Notes: generated by a model not told the origin, from the sequence alone. Numbered from the stretch's first letter, positions 8,357 to 17,279 are shown. The stretch: DNA of 64,000 nucleotides from Magnetovibrio sp. (GCA_028281525.1 JANQJR010000015.1:1-64000), one strand, 5' to 3'. Translations and numbers: made by a program.

Positions 8357-10918
8357 ATGGGCGACGGGACACACCCAGGCGCGGAGACAGGCAATCCGCA
8401 GCCCAGCACCGGACCTGTGGACACGGGCCTGGCGTGTCTTGCCATGCTCGCCCAATTCTTCGAAAAACCCGCGGATATCGCCCATTTATCGCATCAATAT
8501 GCGCCGGACGGCGTGGCGGTGGACGAGGTACATCTGCTCCACGCCGCAAAGTCGCTGGGCTTCAAGGCCAAGGCCATGGACTTGGATGCGGCGCGGGTGG
8601 AAAAAGCCCCCCTGCCCGTGATTGGCCAATGGGTCGATGAAGAGATCGAGGTGGAGGTGGAGCCCGAGGGCGAAACACAATCCGCCCCACCGGTACCACC
8701 GCAAGGCGTACTGCCGCCCGGCGCCAGCGTGCAAATGGACCTGTCGCCAGACGCCCCAAATGATCATCCTACAACCAAAACGGTCGTAAAACCCGGCGGT
8801 TATTTTATTCTCGCCAAGGCGCAGACCGGCCCCGCCCTAGACGGCAGCGGCCAGCCCATCGAAGGAACGTCGCAGACACGCGTGCTGATCCAGGACCCAG
8901 GCGATGCCGAGGTCAACAACGGCATCAAGGAAATGGTGTTGGAAGAGTTCGCGGAAAAGTTCTCGGGACGCATCGTCGCGTTGGCATCCCGCGCAGAACT
9001 GGCCGCCAAGCAGCGCACCTTCGACTTGTCCTGGTTCATCCCCGCCGTGGTGCGGTATCGCAAACTGTTCGGCGAGGTGCTGCTCGCCTCCCTATTCATT
9101 CAGATCTTCGCATTGATCTCGCCTTTGTTTTTCCAGGTGGTGATCGACAAGGTACTGGTGCACCGGGGCATGTCGAGCCTCGACGTTCTGGTGTTCGCAC
9201 TGGTGGTGGTGGCGATCTTCGAAGTCGTATTCGGCACGCTGAGAACATATCTCTTCTCGCACACCACCAACCGCGTCGATGTGCAGCTGGGTTCGAACCT
9301 TTACAAACACCTGATGCAGTTGCCCATCGCCTACTTCGGCGCGCGCCGCGTCGGCGAAACGGTGGCGCGGGTGCGCGAGTTGGAAAACGTGCGCAATTTT
9401 CTAACCGGCTCCGCGCTCACATTGGTGTTGGACCTGCTGTTCACCGTGGTGTTCTTCGCGGTGATGTTCGCCTACGCGCCGTTTCTCACGTGGATCGTAG
9501 TGGCCTCGCTACCCTTCTATATCGGGCTGTCGCTGTTCATCACCCCGGGCCTGCGTCGCCGGGTGGAAGAGATGTTCCAGCGCGGCGCGGAAAACACCGC
9601 GTTCCTGACCGAAAGCGTCACCGGTGTGGAGACCGTCAAGGCCATGGCGGTGGAGCCGCAAATGCACCGGCGCTGGGAAGAACGTCTTGCGGAATACGTC
9701 AAGGCGTCTTTCCGCGCGGCAATGCTGGGCAACTATGCGTCCAACGGCGTGCAACTGATCCAGAAGGTGACCATGGGTTTTACGTTGTACTTCGGCGCCA
9801 AAATCGTGATCGCCGGGGACTTGACCGTGGGCCAGTTCGTCGCCTTCAACATGCTGTCGGGTCACGTCACCGGTCCGATCCTGCGTCTGGCGCAACTGTG
9901 GCAGGACTTCCAGCAGATGCGCATTTCCGTCGAACGCCTGGGCGATATCTTGAACACCCCCACCGAGGTCGCGGGCGGACAGACCGATCTGCCGGCTGTC
10001 AAAGGCGACATCAACTTCGACGGCGTAACCTTCCGTTACAAACCGGACACGCCGGAGGTTCTGCGCAACATCAGCCTCGACATCAAAGCGGGACAAAGCA
10101 TCGGAATCGTCGGACCAAGCGGCTCCGGAAAATCGACACTCACCAAGCTGGTGCAGCGCATGTATGTGCCGGAAAGCGGCAAGGTCCTGATCGACGGCGT
10201 GGACCTGGCCCAGGCGTCACCTGCGTGGCTGCGCCGCCAGATCGGCGTAGTACTGCAGGAAAACTATCTGTTCAACCGGCCCGTCTGGGAAAACATCGCC
10301 ATATCCAACCCCGCACTGTCGCGCGAACGCATCACCGAAGCGGCCAAGCTCGCCGGTGCACACGACTTCATCTTGGAACTGCCGGAAGCCTACGACACCA
10401 TCATTGGAGAACGGGGCGGGACGCTGTCGGGCGGACAACGCCAACGCATCGCCATTGCCCGTGCGTTGGTGACCAATCCGCGCATCTTGATCTTCGATGA
10501 GGCCACCTCGGCACTGGATTACGAGTCCGAAGAGATCATCCAGCAGAACATGAAGCAGATTTCGGAGGGCCGCACGGTGCTGATCATCGCCCACCGCCTA
10601 TCTACCGTGCGCGCGTGCGACCGCATCGTCACCATCGAAGCCGGCGAAGTGGTCGAGGACGGCAATCACGACCAACTGATGACCACGGACGGACGCTACG
10701 CCCGGCTGTGGAAGAACCAGATGGAAGGCATCGGTATCTCGTTGGATCATATGACGCCGAAACCTCACCCTCCCGCGCCTGCAGCCGGCGCACCGCATCT
10801 CAAAGCCATTGACGGACCATCGCCTGCGCCACAAATGCCCAAAACGCAGATGAAGGTCACGAGCATCCGCCGCCACGACAAGCCCCCCACCACCACACCG
10901 GATAAGACCGAGGGCTAG
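8357..10918 (+). CDS. Type I secretion ABC exporter, HlyB/RtxB type, with C39-like domain
   Basis: ATG at 8357 (MGDGTHPGAE, after GGGGG) gives 853 residues; an in-frame start at 8288 exists but the family begins near here. The N-terminal C39-like domain reads VDTGLACLAML, with Thr23 where active C39 peptidases have Cys, so it should bind the unfolded substrate rather than cut it. The domain is interrupted by an acidic and Pro-rich insert at about 95-145. Membrane segments lie at about 240-510. The nucleotide-binding domain has GPSGSGKST (about 586), LSGGQRQR, ILIFDEATSALD and IAHRLST. A Pro-rich tail of about 60 residues follows. It should drive export of the divergent RTX protein, with HlyD downstream (4-base gap) and an unlinked TolC. 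Confidence 0.95.
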   Translation: MGDGTHPGAETGNPQPSTGPVDTGLACLAMLAQFFEKPADIAHLSHQYAPDGVAVDEVHLLHAAKSLGFKAKAMDLDAARVEKAPLPVIGQWVDEEIEVEVEPEGETQSAPPVPPQGVLPPGASVQMDLSPDAPNDHPTTKTVVKPGGYFILAKAQTGPALDGSGQPIEGTSQTRVLIQDPGDAEVNNGIKEMVLEEFAEKFSGRIVALASRAELAAKQRTFDLSWFIPAVVRYRKLFGEVLLASLFIQIFALISPLFFQVVIDKVLVHRGMSSLDVLVFALVVVAIFEVVFGTLRTYLFSHTTNRVDVQLGSNLYKHLMQLPIAYFGARRVGETVARVRELENVRNFLTGSALTLVLDLLFTVVFFAVMFAYAPFLTWIVVASLPFYIGLSLFITPGLRRRVEEMFQRGAENTAFLTESVTGVETVKAMAVEPQMHRRWEERLAEYVKASFRAAMLGNYASNGVQLIQKVTMGFTLYFGAKIVIAGDLTVGQFVAFNMLSGHVTGPILRLAQLWQDFQQMRISVERLGDILNTPTEVAGGQTDLPAVKGDINFDGVTFRYKPDTPEVLRNISLDIKAGQSIGIVGPSGSGKSTLTKLVQRMYVPESGKVLIDGVDLAQASPAWLRRQIGVVLQENYLFNRPVWENIAISNPALSRERITEAAKLAGAHDFILELPEAYDTIIGERGGTLSGGQRQRIAIARALVTNPRILIFDEATSALDYESEEIIQQNMKQISEGRTVLIIAHRLSTVRACDRIVTIEAGEVVEDGNHDQLMTTDGRYARLWKNQMEGIGISLDHMTPKPHPPAPAAGAPHLKAIDGPSPAPQMPKTQMKVTSIRRHDKPPTTTPDKTEG

Positions 10919-10922
10919 CGGC

Positions 10923-12335
10923 ATGGAAAAACTCTACGCCTTCATCGGGTCTGTTCAACTCTATTGGGGTATCGCCAAAGAGAGCCTACGCCTGGAACGC
11001 GAAAGCCCCGCCCAGGTCAAGCGCCGCCGCCAGGAACTTGAATTTCTGCCCGCCGTGCTGGAAGTGGTGGACAGCCCGCCCTCGCCGTTGGGCCGGGGTA
11101 TCCTCATCACCATCGCTGTATTTTTTGTCATTGCGGTGACGTGGTCCATTGTCGGTCAGGTGGACATCATCGCCACGGCGCAGGGCAAGGTCATTCCTTC
11201 GGGCAAGGTCAAGGTGATCCAGCCTTTGGAAACCGGCGTTGTACGCACCATTCACGTGCACGACGGACAGCATATCAAAGCCGGCGACGTGTTGGTGGAA
11301 CTCAATCCCACGGGCGCGGCCGCCGACGAAGCTAGGTTCCAGCGCGAATTGATGACCGCGCGCGTCAACATCGCGCGCCTGGAAGCGCTTTTATTCGACG
11401 AGCCGTTAGACGTATTTTATCCGCCTGAAGACGCGCCCGAGGACTTGGTGACGCGCAACCTGCGCCACCTGGAAAGCGCGCTGGCGGAACGCAATGCAAA
11501 GCTCGAGGCCATCGACAACGAAGTCCTCCAGCGCCGTGCGGAAATCCGCACCACCACGGTGGAGCTCAAACGCCTCAAACTGATCCTGCCCAACGTGCGT
11601 GAACGGGTGGAAAAACGCCGCGAGTTGTTGGAGAAAGGCTATACCCCGCGTCTCGACTTTTTGGAGTTGGAGCAGGAACTGTTCGACACCGAACAAAAGA
11701 TGCTCGCCGCCGATTCTAAGCTTAACGAACTCCAAGCGGCGCTGCGCGCCACCACGTCGCGGCGTGATCAGTTGATCGCGGAAAACCGGCGCACCACCCA
11801 GGACCAATTGGCCGAAGTCACCGCCCGCGCAGATAGCCTGGAACAAGAGCTGATCAAGGCCCGGGACCGCAACCGCCTGCAGACCCTCACCGCGCCGGTC
11901 GATGGCGTGGTGCAGCAACTGGCCATCCACACCGAAGGCGGCGTGGTCACGCCTGCGCAGGAATTGATGACCGTCGTGCCCGCCGGCGACAGCATTGAAA
12001 TCGAAGCCATGGTCTTAAACAAAGACATCGGCTTCGTCCTCGACGGCCAGGACGCGGAGGTCAAGGTCGAGAGCTTCCCCTTCACCAAATACGGCACGCT
12101 CCACGCGGACGTGAGAACCGTCTCAAGAGATGCGGTGCTGGACGAGCAGCAGGGCTGGGTCTATCCCGCGCGCTTCAATCTGTGGGAAACGGAAATCGTC
12201 GTCGGCGACAAGTACGTGCAGCTCACACCGGGCATGTCGGTCACCGTGGAAATCAAAACCGGCAAGCGCAAGATGATCCAGTACCTCCTCGCACCGTTGC
12301 AGGAATATCAGGATGAAAGTTTGCGGGAACGCTGA
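10923..12335 (+). CDS. HlyD-family periplasmic adaptor of type I secretion system
   Basis: 470 residues. A cytoplasmic N-terminus of about 55 residues is followed by one membrane helix (about 59-78), the first lipoyl half (GKVIPSGKVKVIQPLETGVV), a long coiled-coil hairpin (about 130-310), the second lipoyl half (LTAPVDGVVQQLAIHTEGG) and the C-terminal beta-barrel domain (PGMSVTVEIKTG). HlyD proteins join the inner-membrane ABC exporter to the TolC channel. It starts 4 bases after the exporter stop, so the two are translated from one message. No tolC-like gene is present in the window. Confidence 0.95.
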   Translation: MEKLYAFIGSVQLYWGIAKESLRLERESPAQVKRRRQELEFLPAVLEVVDSPPSPLGRGILITIAVFFVIAVTWSIVGQVDIIATAQGKVIPSGKVKVIQPLETGVVRTIHVHDGQHIKAGDVLVELNPTGAAADEARFQRELMTARVNIARLEALLFDEPLDVFYPPEDAPEDLVTRNLRHLESALAERNAKLEAIDNEVLQRRAEIRTTTVELKRLKLILPNVRERVEKRRELLEKGYTPRLDFLELEQELFDTEQKMLAADSKLNELQAALRATTSRRDQLIAENRRTTQDQLAEVTARADSLEQELIKARDRNRLQTLTAPVDGVVQQLAIHTEGGVVTPAQELMTVVPAGDSIEIEAMVLNKDIGFVLDGQDAEVKVESFPFTKYGTLHADVRTVSRDAVLDEQQGWVYPARFNLWETEIVVGDKYVQLTPGMSVTVEIKTGKRKMIQYLLAPLQEYQDESLRER

Positions 12336-12350
12336 TTTCCCGCCATAAAC

Positions 12351-12380
12351 GAAAAAGAGGCCACACATAGGGTGACCTCT
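12351..12380 (-). terminator. Rho-independent terminator of tRNA-Gln
   Basis: On the minus strand AGAGGTCAC pairs with GTGGCCTCT (one G-U) around a 7-base loop, followed by TTTT. It lies 6 bases past the tRNA 3' end. It may also slow the converging hlyD transcript, although that strand lacks a good T-run. Confidence 0.75.
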
Positions 12381-12386
12381 TCTTGA

Positions 12387-12460
12387 TGGCTGGGGAACCT
12401 GGACTCGAACCAGGACTAGCGGAGTCAGAGTCCGCCGTTCTACCATTAAACTATTCCCCA
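12387..12460 (-). tRNA. tRNA-Gln (anticodon CTG)
   Basis: The 74-base minus-strand sequence folds as a cloverleaf: acceptor TGGGGAA with TTCCCCA, discriminator G and encoded CCA at 12387-12389. The anticodon stem is GCGGA/TCCGC and the loop CTCTGAC, so the anticodon is CTG, reading CAG. The T-arm has GGTTCGAGTCC. It stands alone between hlyD and ppx. Confidence 0.95.
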
Positions 12461-12655
12461 TCTGGGGCAGCGCAGACGCAGGCGCCCGTGAAGGCCTGCA
12501 CATATATGCGGCCCGGCCTTTAAAGGCAAGAGCCGATTTTACCCGGTTTTCGCGCGGCTTTCAAAAGCGGGCAACCGCACACCCGGATTTGCACCCACAA
12601 GGCGGCTGCGCTATGGTGCAAAAAACGATAACCATGCCCGAGATATGGACTTCCA

Positions 12656-13723
12656 ATGACCTCCCCTTCACCGGACCGTCACGCCAAGAACCGCCGCCCA
12701 GCGGGCAATACCGGCAGTGAACTGTTCATCCGCCCCGCATCCGCATACGCGGCCATCGATCTCGGCACCAACAACTGCCGCATGCTGGTGGCGCGGCCTT
12801 TCAAGGACAGTTTCCGGGTGGTCGACAGCTTCTCGCGCATCGTGCGCTTGGGCGAAGGCGTCGCCGCGGAGGGCCGGCTGCAGGAAGACGCCATCAAGCG
12901 CACCGTCAACGCGCTTAAAGTCTGCCACGCCAAGATCAAGCAAAGCGGGGCCCGGCGCCTGCGTTCCGTCGCCACGGAAGCCTGCCGGCGCGCGGAGAAC
13001 GGTGAAGAGTTCATTGGGCGCGTCAAGGACGAAGCCTGCCTGGATTTGGAAACCATCAGCCCTCAGGAAGAAGCCGAATTGACGCTCACCGGCTGTGCAC
13101 CCTTGTTGGACCCACACCGGCCCCACGCCCTGGTGTTCGACATCGGCGGCGGTTCGACGGAAGTGGTGTGGATCGACGCCGGCGGTCCGGACGGCCCCAA
13201 GGCGCGGGACGTGATCTCCCTGCCCCATGGCGTCGTCACCCTGACCGAGGACTTCGACGGACGCACCAACGCCGGTGAGTCGTACGAGGAAATCGTCGAT
13301 TTGATCGACCGGAACCTCGGCGCTTTCGACGCGCGCAACGGCATTTCCCAGGCGGTTGCGGACGGCGAGGTGCAGATGCTGGGCACGTCCGGCACGGTGA
13401 CGACCTTGGGTGCTCTGCACCTGCAACTCAACCGCTATGACCGCGCTCAGGTGGATGGGCTGTCGCTCTGCTTCGACGACATCTGCGACGTGGTCAGCCG
13501 CCTGGGCGATATGGATCATGACGAACGATTGCAGCACCCTTGCATCGGGCCGCGCCGGGGCGATCTGATCATGGCCGGCTGTGCGGTTCTGGACGCGGTG
13601 TGCCGCCGTTGGCCGGTAGGCTCTCTGGTGGTCGCCGATCGCGGCATCCGCGAAGGCATTTTGCTCAACCTGATGTGCGAAGACGGCCACTGCCTGATCC
13701 CCGCACAAGGTGTCGGGGGCTGA
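12656..13723 (+). CDS. Exopolyphosphatase / pppGpp phosphohydrolase, Ppx/GppA family
   Basis: 355 residues with the actin-like ATPase fold: AAIDLGTNNCRMLVA near 35, SVATEACRRAENG near 103, FDIGGGSTEVVW near 162, and GTSGTVTTLG near 243. It is the short form made of the two core domains, without the C-terminal HD-like extension of E. coli Ppx. The family removes phosphate from polyphosphate or converts pppGpp to ppGpp; the sequence alone does not decide which. The next gene, rlmE, starts 11 bases later, a pairing common in Alphaproteobacteria. Confidence 0.9.
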   Translation: MTSPSPDRHAKNRRPAGNTGSELFIRPASAYAAIDLGTNNCRMLVARPFKDSFRVVDSFSRIVRLGEGVAAEGRLQEDAIKRTVNALKVCHAKIKQSGARRLRSVATEACRRAENGEEFIGRVKDEACLDLETISPQEEAELTLTGCAPLLDPHRPHALVFDIGGGSTEVVWIDAGGPDGPKARDVISLPHGVVTLTEDFDGRTNAGESYEEIVDLIDRNLGAFDARNGISQAVADGEVQMLGTSGTVTTLGALHLQLNRYDRAQVDGLSLCFDDICDVVSRLGDMDHDERLQHPCIGPRRGDLIMAGCAVLDAVCRRWPVGSLVVADRGIREGILLNLMCEDGHCLIPAQGVGG

Positions 13724-13734
13724 GGGCGCGCGCC

Positions 13735-14484
13735 ATGGTCAAGCCACCGCGCGGATACAAGGGCAGCAAACGCCGGACCGGCGGCAAGCCGGGAAGCGGT
13801 GGCTCCGTGCGCATGAAGCACGAAAAGGTCAAAACCGCACGCGGACGCAAGTATTCCTCCAAGCTGTGGTTGGAACGCCAGTTGAACGACCCTTATGTGG
13901 TCGAGGCCAAGCGCAAAGGCTACCGCTCCCGCGCCGCGTTCAAGTTGATCCAACTGGACGAGAAATTCCATTTCCTGAAATCCGGCGCACGCATCGTGGA
14001 CTTGGGCGCGGCCCCGGGCGGCTGGTGTCAAGTCGCCGCCGATATTGTGCTGAAAGGGAAGAACGGCTCCAAAGGCAAGGTCATCGGCATCGACTTGCTC
14101 GAAATGGAGCCGATACCGGATGTGATGCTGTTTCAAAAGGACTTCACTGAAGACGACGCACCCGACATGCTCAAAGAAGCCTTGGGCGGTGAAGCCGACG
14201 TGGTGATGAGCGACATGGCCGCATGGGCCACCGGCCACAAAGCCACCGATCATTTGCGCATCATTGGACTTACGGAAGTTGCACTGGAATTTGCACTGGA
14301 AGTTTTGACGCCCGGGGGGGTGTTCATCGCCAAGGTTCTGCAGGGCGGGACCGAGAACCAACTGCTCACCGCCATAAAAAAGCACTTCAAGACCGTCAAA
14401 CACGCCAAACCCGCCGCATCGCGCCAAGACTCGGCAGAAATGTACGTGGTCGCCATCGGCTTTAAGGGACACAGTACGGATTAA
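13735..14484 (+). CDS. rlmE: 23S rRNA (uridine-2552 2'-O) methyltransferase RlmE
   Basis: 249 residues from ATG at 13735 (MVKPPRGYKG); the frame is open upstream but overlaps ppx and lacks family similarity there. The SAM-binding motif is DLGAAPGGWCQVA. The K-D-K-E catalytic set is visible: Lys in YRSRAAFKL, Asp in VMSDMA, Lys in FIAKVLQGG and Glu in SAEMYVVA. It methylates U2552 in the A-loop during late 50S assembly. A basic, Gly-rich N-terminal extension of about 45 residues precedes the core, as in other alphaproteobacterial RlmE. Confidence 0.95.
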   Translation: MVKPPRGYKGSKRRTGGKPGSGGSVRMKHEKVKTARGRKYSSKLWLERQLNDPYVVEAKRKGYRSRAAFKLIQLDEKFHFLKSGARIVDLGAAPGGWCQVAADIVLKGKNGSKGKVIGIDLLEMEPIPDVMLFQKDFTEDDAPDMLKEALGGEADVVMSDMAAWATGHKATDHLRIIGLTEVALEFALEVLTPGGVFIAKVLQGGTENQLLTAIKKHFKTVKHAKPAASRQDSAEMYVVAIGFKGHSTD

Positions 14485-14596
14485 GCAATCAACTGCCAGA
14501 GCGCAATGACCAAAAAGCTGCCTAGAACTTGCATAGGCCCATAACAAATGGATAGGTTTTTTGCGCAATCTTAATCGAATAAGCACAAGGCTCGAC

Positions 14597-15649
14597 ATGC
14601 TCAATCATACTCGCACTATTTTAACCCTGACCGGATTGCTATTTACTGCCGGCTGCTCTTCTACAGGGCCTACCGCCTCGAGTATTGATGAGAAAATGCT
14701 AGAGTATGGCGGTTCGTCGCATGCATTAATTGAAGTCGACACAGATAGCATCCTTAAAGCTTTCATGGACAAACGCATCGACATTATCCAGATGCAATTG
14801 CACGAAGCCCAGATCCATCACACAAGCCTTCAAACGACTTCTTCAGACGGTGCAGTAAGCATACAAAATCCAGACCAATTCCAAGCGGCTCTGGATATTT
14901 TAAAATCTCAAATCCCAAGTGTCGGCACAAAAGGCGAAAACTCATCGACAATCACATTCAATCTTAGCGCAGAGGAGGAAGATGGAATCCGAGAAACATC
15001 TATAGCAGCAACTATGCATAGGCTACAAAACTGGCATGGTTATGGTTTCGGGGATGGCGACAAGCTATTGGTGGAACGAAATGGCAAATCCAATCTTTTA
15101 ACTTTGCAATTTCCTGTTGGAAATAAGCCTGAAGGTGCGGAAAGGCTGCTCAACATCCCCATGAACACACGTTTGACGTTTCACATACTGAATCCCATAA
15201 AGCAGCTAAGACTGAACAAAGCAGAAGCGGCTCTTGCCTATCTCTATCTCGGTTTAATGTCGAAGGGTTTTAAGAAAGATTCCCGGCAACCAAAGAAGCG
15301 CGTTCCTGTTCTTAAAAGCCCCCTTTTTTCATCAAATGAGATTCAGAGTGCCGAGATAGTTATGAGGCCGGATGGTTTACCCACGGTTCATTTGAAGCTC
15401 AACACGCAAGACGTTCAGATCTTTCAAAACTCAGTGGGTAAAACGCTTGCGGTGGTCGAAAACGATAAAATAATCATGCGCGTTCTCATAGAAGGACCCG
15501 AAAAAGCCCAGACAATCATCCTTGGTGGCAATCTATCTATTCAACAATCGCGCCGTTTAATGGACTATCTTCTTAAGGCTTACAGTCCTGCACCCATCAA
15601 AATCATTCAGGAGTGGGTTTCATCCCCACCATACGATCAATCCGGATAG
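14597..15649 (+). CDS. Lipoprotein with stand-alone SecD periplasmic head (P1-like) domain
   Basis: 350 residues from ATG at 14597 (AAGG six bases upstream). A lipoprotein signal ends TAGC with Cys20. There are no further membrane helices. The body resembles the SecD P1 region: an N-terminal base part (HALIEVDTDSILKAFMDKRI; later NIPMNTRLTFHIL) and a head subdomain (VLKSPLFSSNEIQSAEIVM, VHLKLNTQDVQIFQNSVGKT, then GNLSIQQSRRL and PAPIKIIQE, like the PAPLKIVEE end of SecD P1). SecD uses this domain to pull secreted proteins out of the translocon, but it is normally fused to six membrane helices, absent here. The gene is AT-rich relative to rlmE and greB, suggesting transfer. Its stop overlaps the converging greB stop by 13 bases. 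Function unknown. Confidence 0.7.
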   Translation: MLNHTRTILTLTGLLFTAGCSSTGPTASSIDEKMLEYGGSSHALIEVDTDSILKAFMDKRIDIIQMQLHEAQIHHTSLQTTSSDGAVSIQNPDQFQAALDILKSQIPSVGTKGENSSTITFNLSAEEEDGIRETSIAATMHRLQNWHGYGFGDGDKLLVERNGKSNLLTLQFPVGNKPEGAERLLNIPMNTRLTFHILNPIKQLRLNKAEAALAYLYLGLMSKGFKKDSRQPKKRVPVLKSPLFSSNEIQSAEIVMRPDGLPTVHLKLNTQDVQIFQNSVGKTLAVVENDKIIMRVLIEGPEKAQTIILGGNLSIQQSRRLMDYLLKAYSPAPIKIIQEWVSSPPYDQSG

Positions 15650-16119
15650 CGGATTGCAAGGATTTCCAACTCGTCCTCACCACCCGGTGTGATCACCGGC
15701 GCCAAATCCCCCACCGTTTTTTTCATCAACGCGCGGGCAATGGGGCTGTCCATGGAGATGCGTCCGTTTGCGGGATCGGTTTCATCCTTGCCGACGATGG
15801 TGACCGATTGAACGGCGCCGTTTTCGCGTTCATATTTCACCGTCGCACCGAACAGCACCCGGTCTCGGTCCGTCTGTCGGCGCGGGTCGACTACGCTCAC
15901 GTCTTCCAGACGCTTGCGCAGATACCGCACCCGCCTATCAATTTCGCGCAAACGTTTTTTGCCGTAGATGTAATCGCCGTTTTCCGACCGATCACCGTTG
16001 CTCGCCGCCCAGTGCACGGTGCGCACCACTTCGGGACGTTCTCCCTCCCATAGCTGCTTGAGCTCGGATTCCAAGGCCGCGAAACCGTCGGGCGTGATGC
16101 AATCGGCGGACGGCTTCAT
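15637..16119 (-). CDS. greB: Transcription elongation factor GreB
   Basis: 160 residues from ATG at 16119, after AGGACGG. The N-terminal coiled coil holds the GreB-type tip SNGDRSENGDYIYGKKRL with acidic residues that reach the RNA polymerase active site and stimulate cleavage of backtracked RNA. The C-terminal FKBP-like domain contains FGATVKYERENG and ISMDSPIARALMKKTVGD. The start codon overlaps the stop of the upstream small gene (ATGA), so translation is probably coupled. The 3' end overlaps the converging lipoprotein gene. Confidence 0.93.
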   Translation of the reverse strand: MKPSADCITPDGFAALESELKQLWEGERPEVVRTVHWAASNGDRSENGDYIYGKKRLREIDRRVRYLRKRLEDVSVVDPRRQTDRDRVLFGATVKYERENGAVQSVTIVGKDETDPANGRISMDSPIARALMKKTVGDLAPVITPGGEDELEILAIRYPD

Positions 16120-16325
16120 GTGGTGTCGCCGTCCTGTTTCTTGGCGGGCTTGTTTTTGTCCTCGGAACTGAAGCGGAAGCGGCCGTAGAGGGTGCAGCCT
16201 TTCATACCGGGGTCGCATCTGGGCATGGTGTTGCCGTCATCGTCCTCATCGAAGCCGATGACCGCCTTCATGCTCACCCGTTTGCAACGCCCGCGCAGTT
16301 CATGCGGACAGCCCCAACCGCTCAT
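16116..16325 (-). CDS. Small four-cysteine protein coupled to greB
   Basis: 69 residues. Four cysteines (6, 14, 37, 44) in a Gly- and Arg-rich N-terminal half could bind a metal; the C-terminal third is charged and Lys-rich. The stop codon overlaps the greB start, which supports real translation and co-regulation. I do not recognise the family. The ribosome binding site is weak. Confidence 0.6.
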   Translation of the reverse strand: MSGWGCPHELRGRCKRVSMKAVIGFDEDDDGNTMPRCDPGMKGCTLYGRFRFSSEDKNKPAKKQDGDTT

Positions 16326-16351
16326 CTTTCGAAGACCTCAACTTCGGTCCA

Positions 16352-17131
16352 TCAACACTTATCACAATCGGCCTTGACGACTTGGTTGCCGTCCTTGATC
16401 CACTTGGTGATGCCGTCGGTGACATTATAAATCTTTTTGAAGCCCAATTGTTCGCTGAGCGCATTTGACATGGTCGCGGTGCGGTTGCCGGTGCGGCAAA
16501 TCAGAATGACTTCGTCTTCGGGGCCCGCGATTTTACTGAAGTCCTCCACGAAAGAGCGGATGAAACGCCCGCGCCCGTCAAACGCGGTGACCAAGTGTGA
16601 GCCTTCGACCACGCCGGTCTTTTTCCATTCGTCGATACGGCGGATGTCCACGATGGGCACGCCGCGCGCCAAGGCGGCCTTGAGTTCTTCATTATTGATA
16701 TTGCTGTACTTCGGGGGCTTCACACCCAGCAATTCGACTTCGAACTTCAAGGTCGCGTTTGGTGGGATGACCCCGCCCGCGCCGCGCTTGCCATATCCCA
16801 ATTCGGAGGGAATGATCAGCTCGCGTTTGCCGCCGACCTTCATGCCCTCAACGCCCATATCCCAGCCGGGGATCACCTGACCGCCGCCCAGGCGAAACTC
16901 GAACGGCTCGCCCCGGTCCAGGCTGGAATCGAATTTGGTGCCGTCCAGAAGCCAGCCGGTGTAGTGCACGGAAACCATGCTATTGGGCACGGCCTCAGTT
17001 CCGTCGCCCATCGTCAAGTCCTTGATTTGAAGTTGCTCTTCGCCGGCGTGCGCCGGTGCGCTGACGAGCGCCACAGTCAACAACAGGGCGAAAACTGCGG
17101 CCAATGCGGTACGCAGGGTCTTAGCAATCAT
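16352..17131 (-). CDS. Periplasmic FKBP-type peptidyl-prolyl isomerase fused to a rhodanese domain
   Basis: 259 residues from ATG at 17131 (MIAKTLRTALAAVFALLL). A Sec signal peptide ends near AHA-GEE. Next comes a complete FKBP domain (VSVHYTGWLLDGTKFDSS, GQVIPGWDMGVEGMKVGG, PSELGYGKRGAGGVIPPN) at about 30-140, then a rhodanese-like domain (about 145-255) with the Cys loop ICRTGNRTA. FKBPs isomerise X-Pro bonds; rhodanese cysteines carry persulfide or act on thiols. The fusion suggests a combined folding and thiol role in the periplasm. It is transcribed alone or ahead of the small-protein/greB pair. Confidence 0.92.
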   Translation of the reverse strand: MIAKTLRTALAAVFALLLTVALVSAPAHAGEEQLQIKDLTMGDGTEAVPNSMVSVHYTGWLLDGTKFDSSLDRGEPFEFRLGGGQVIPGWDMGVEGMKVGGKRELIIPSELGYGKRGAGGVIPPNATLKFEVELLGVKPPKYSNINNEELKAALARGVPIVDIRRIDEWKKTGVVEGSHLVTAFDGRGRFIRSFVEDFSKIAGPEDEVILICRTGNRTATMSNALSEQLGFKKIYNVTDGITKWIKDGNQVVKADCDKC

Positions 17132-17279
17132 GATCTGTTCCAAATCCGCTTCAGGGAAGTTGCACATCATATAACGCTTTCATTGAGGCGATACAATGGC
17201 GCGCACCGTCCGGACAAACAGAACCCCGCGAAATAGCAGGGTCCGTTCTGGTTCAATGCATTTGCGTAATTACCCGCGA

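Noticed and set aside
12123-12503. 126-residue minus-strand frame
   Set aside because: It covers the tRNA-Gln gene and its terminator and opposes the end of hlyD.
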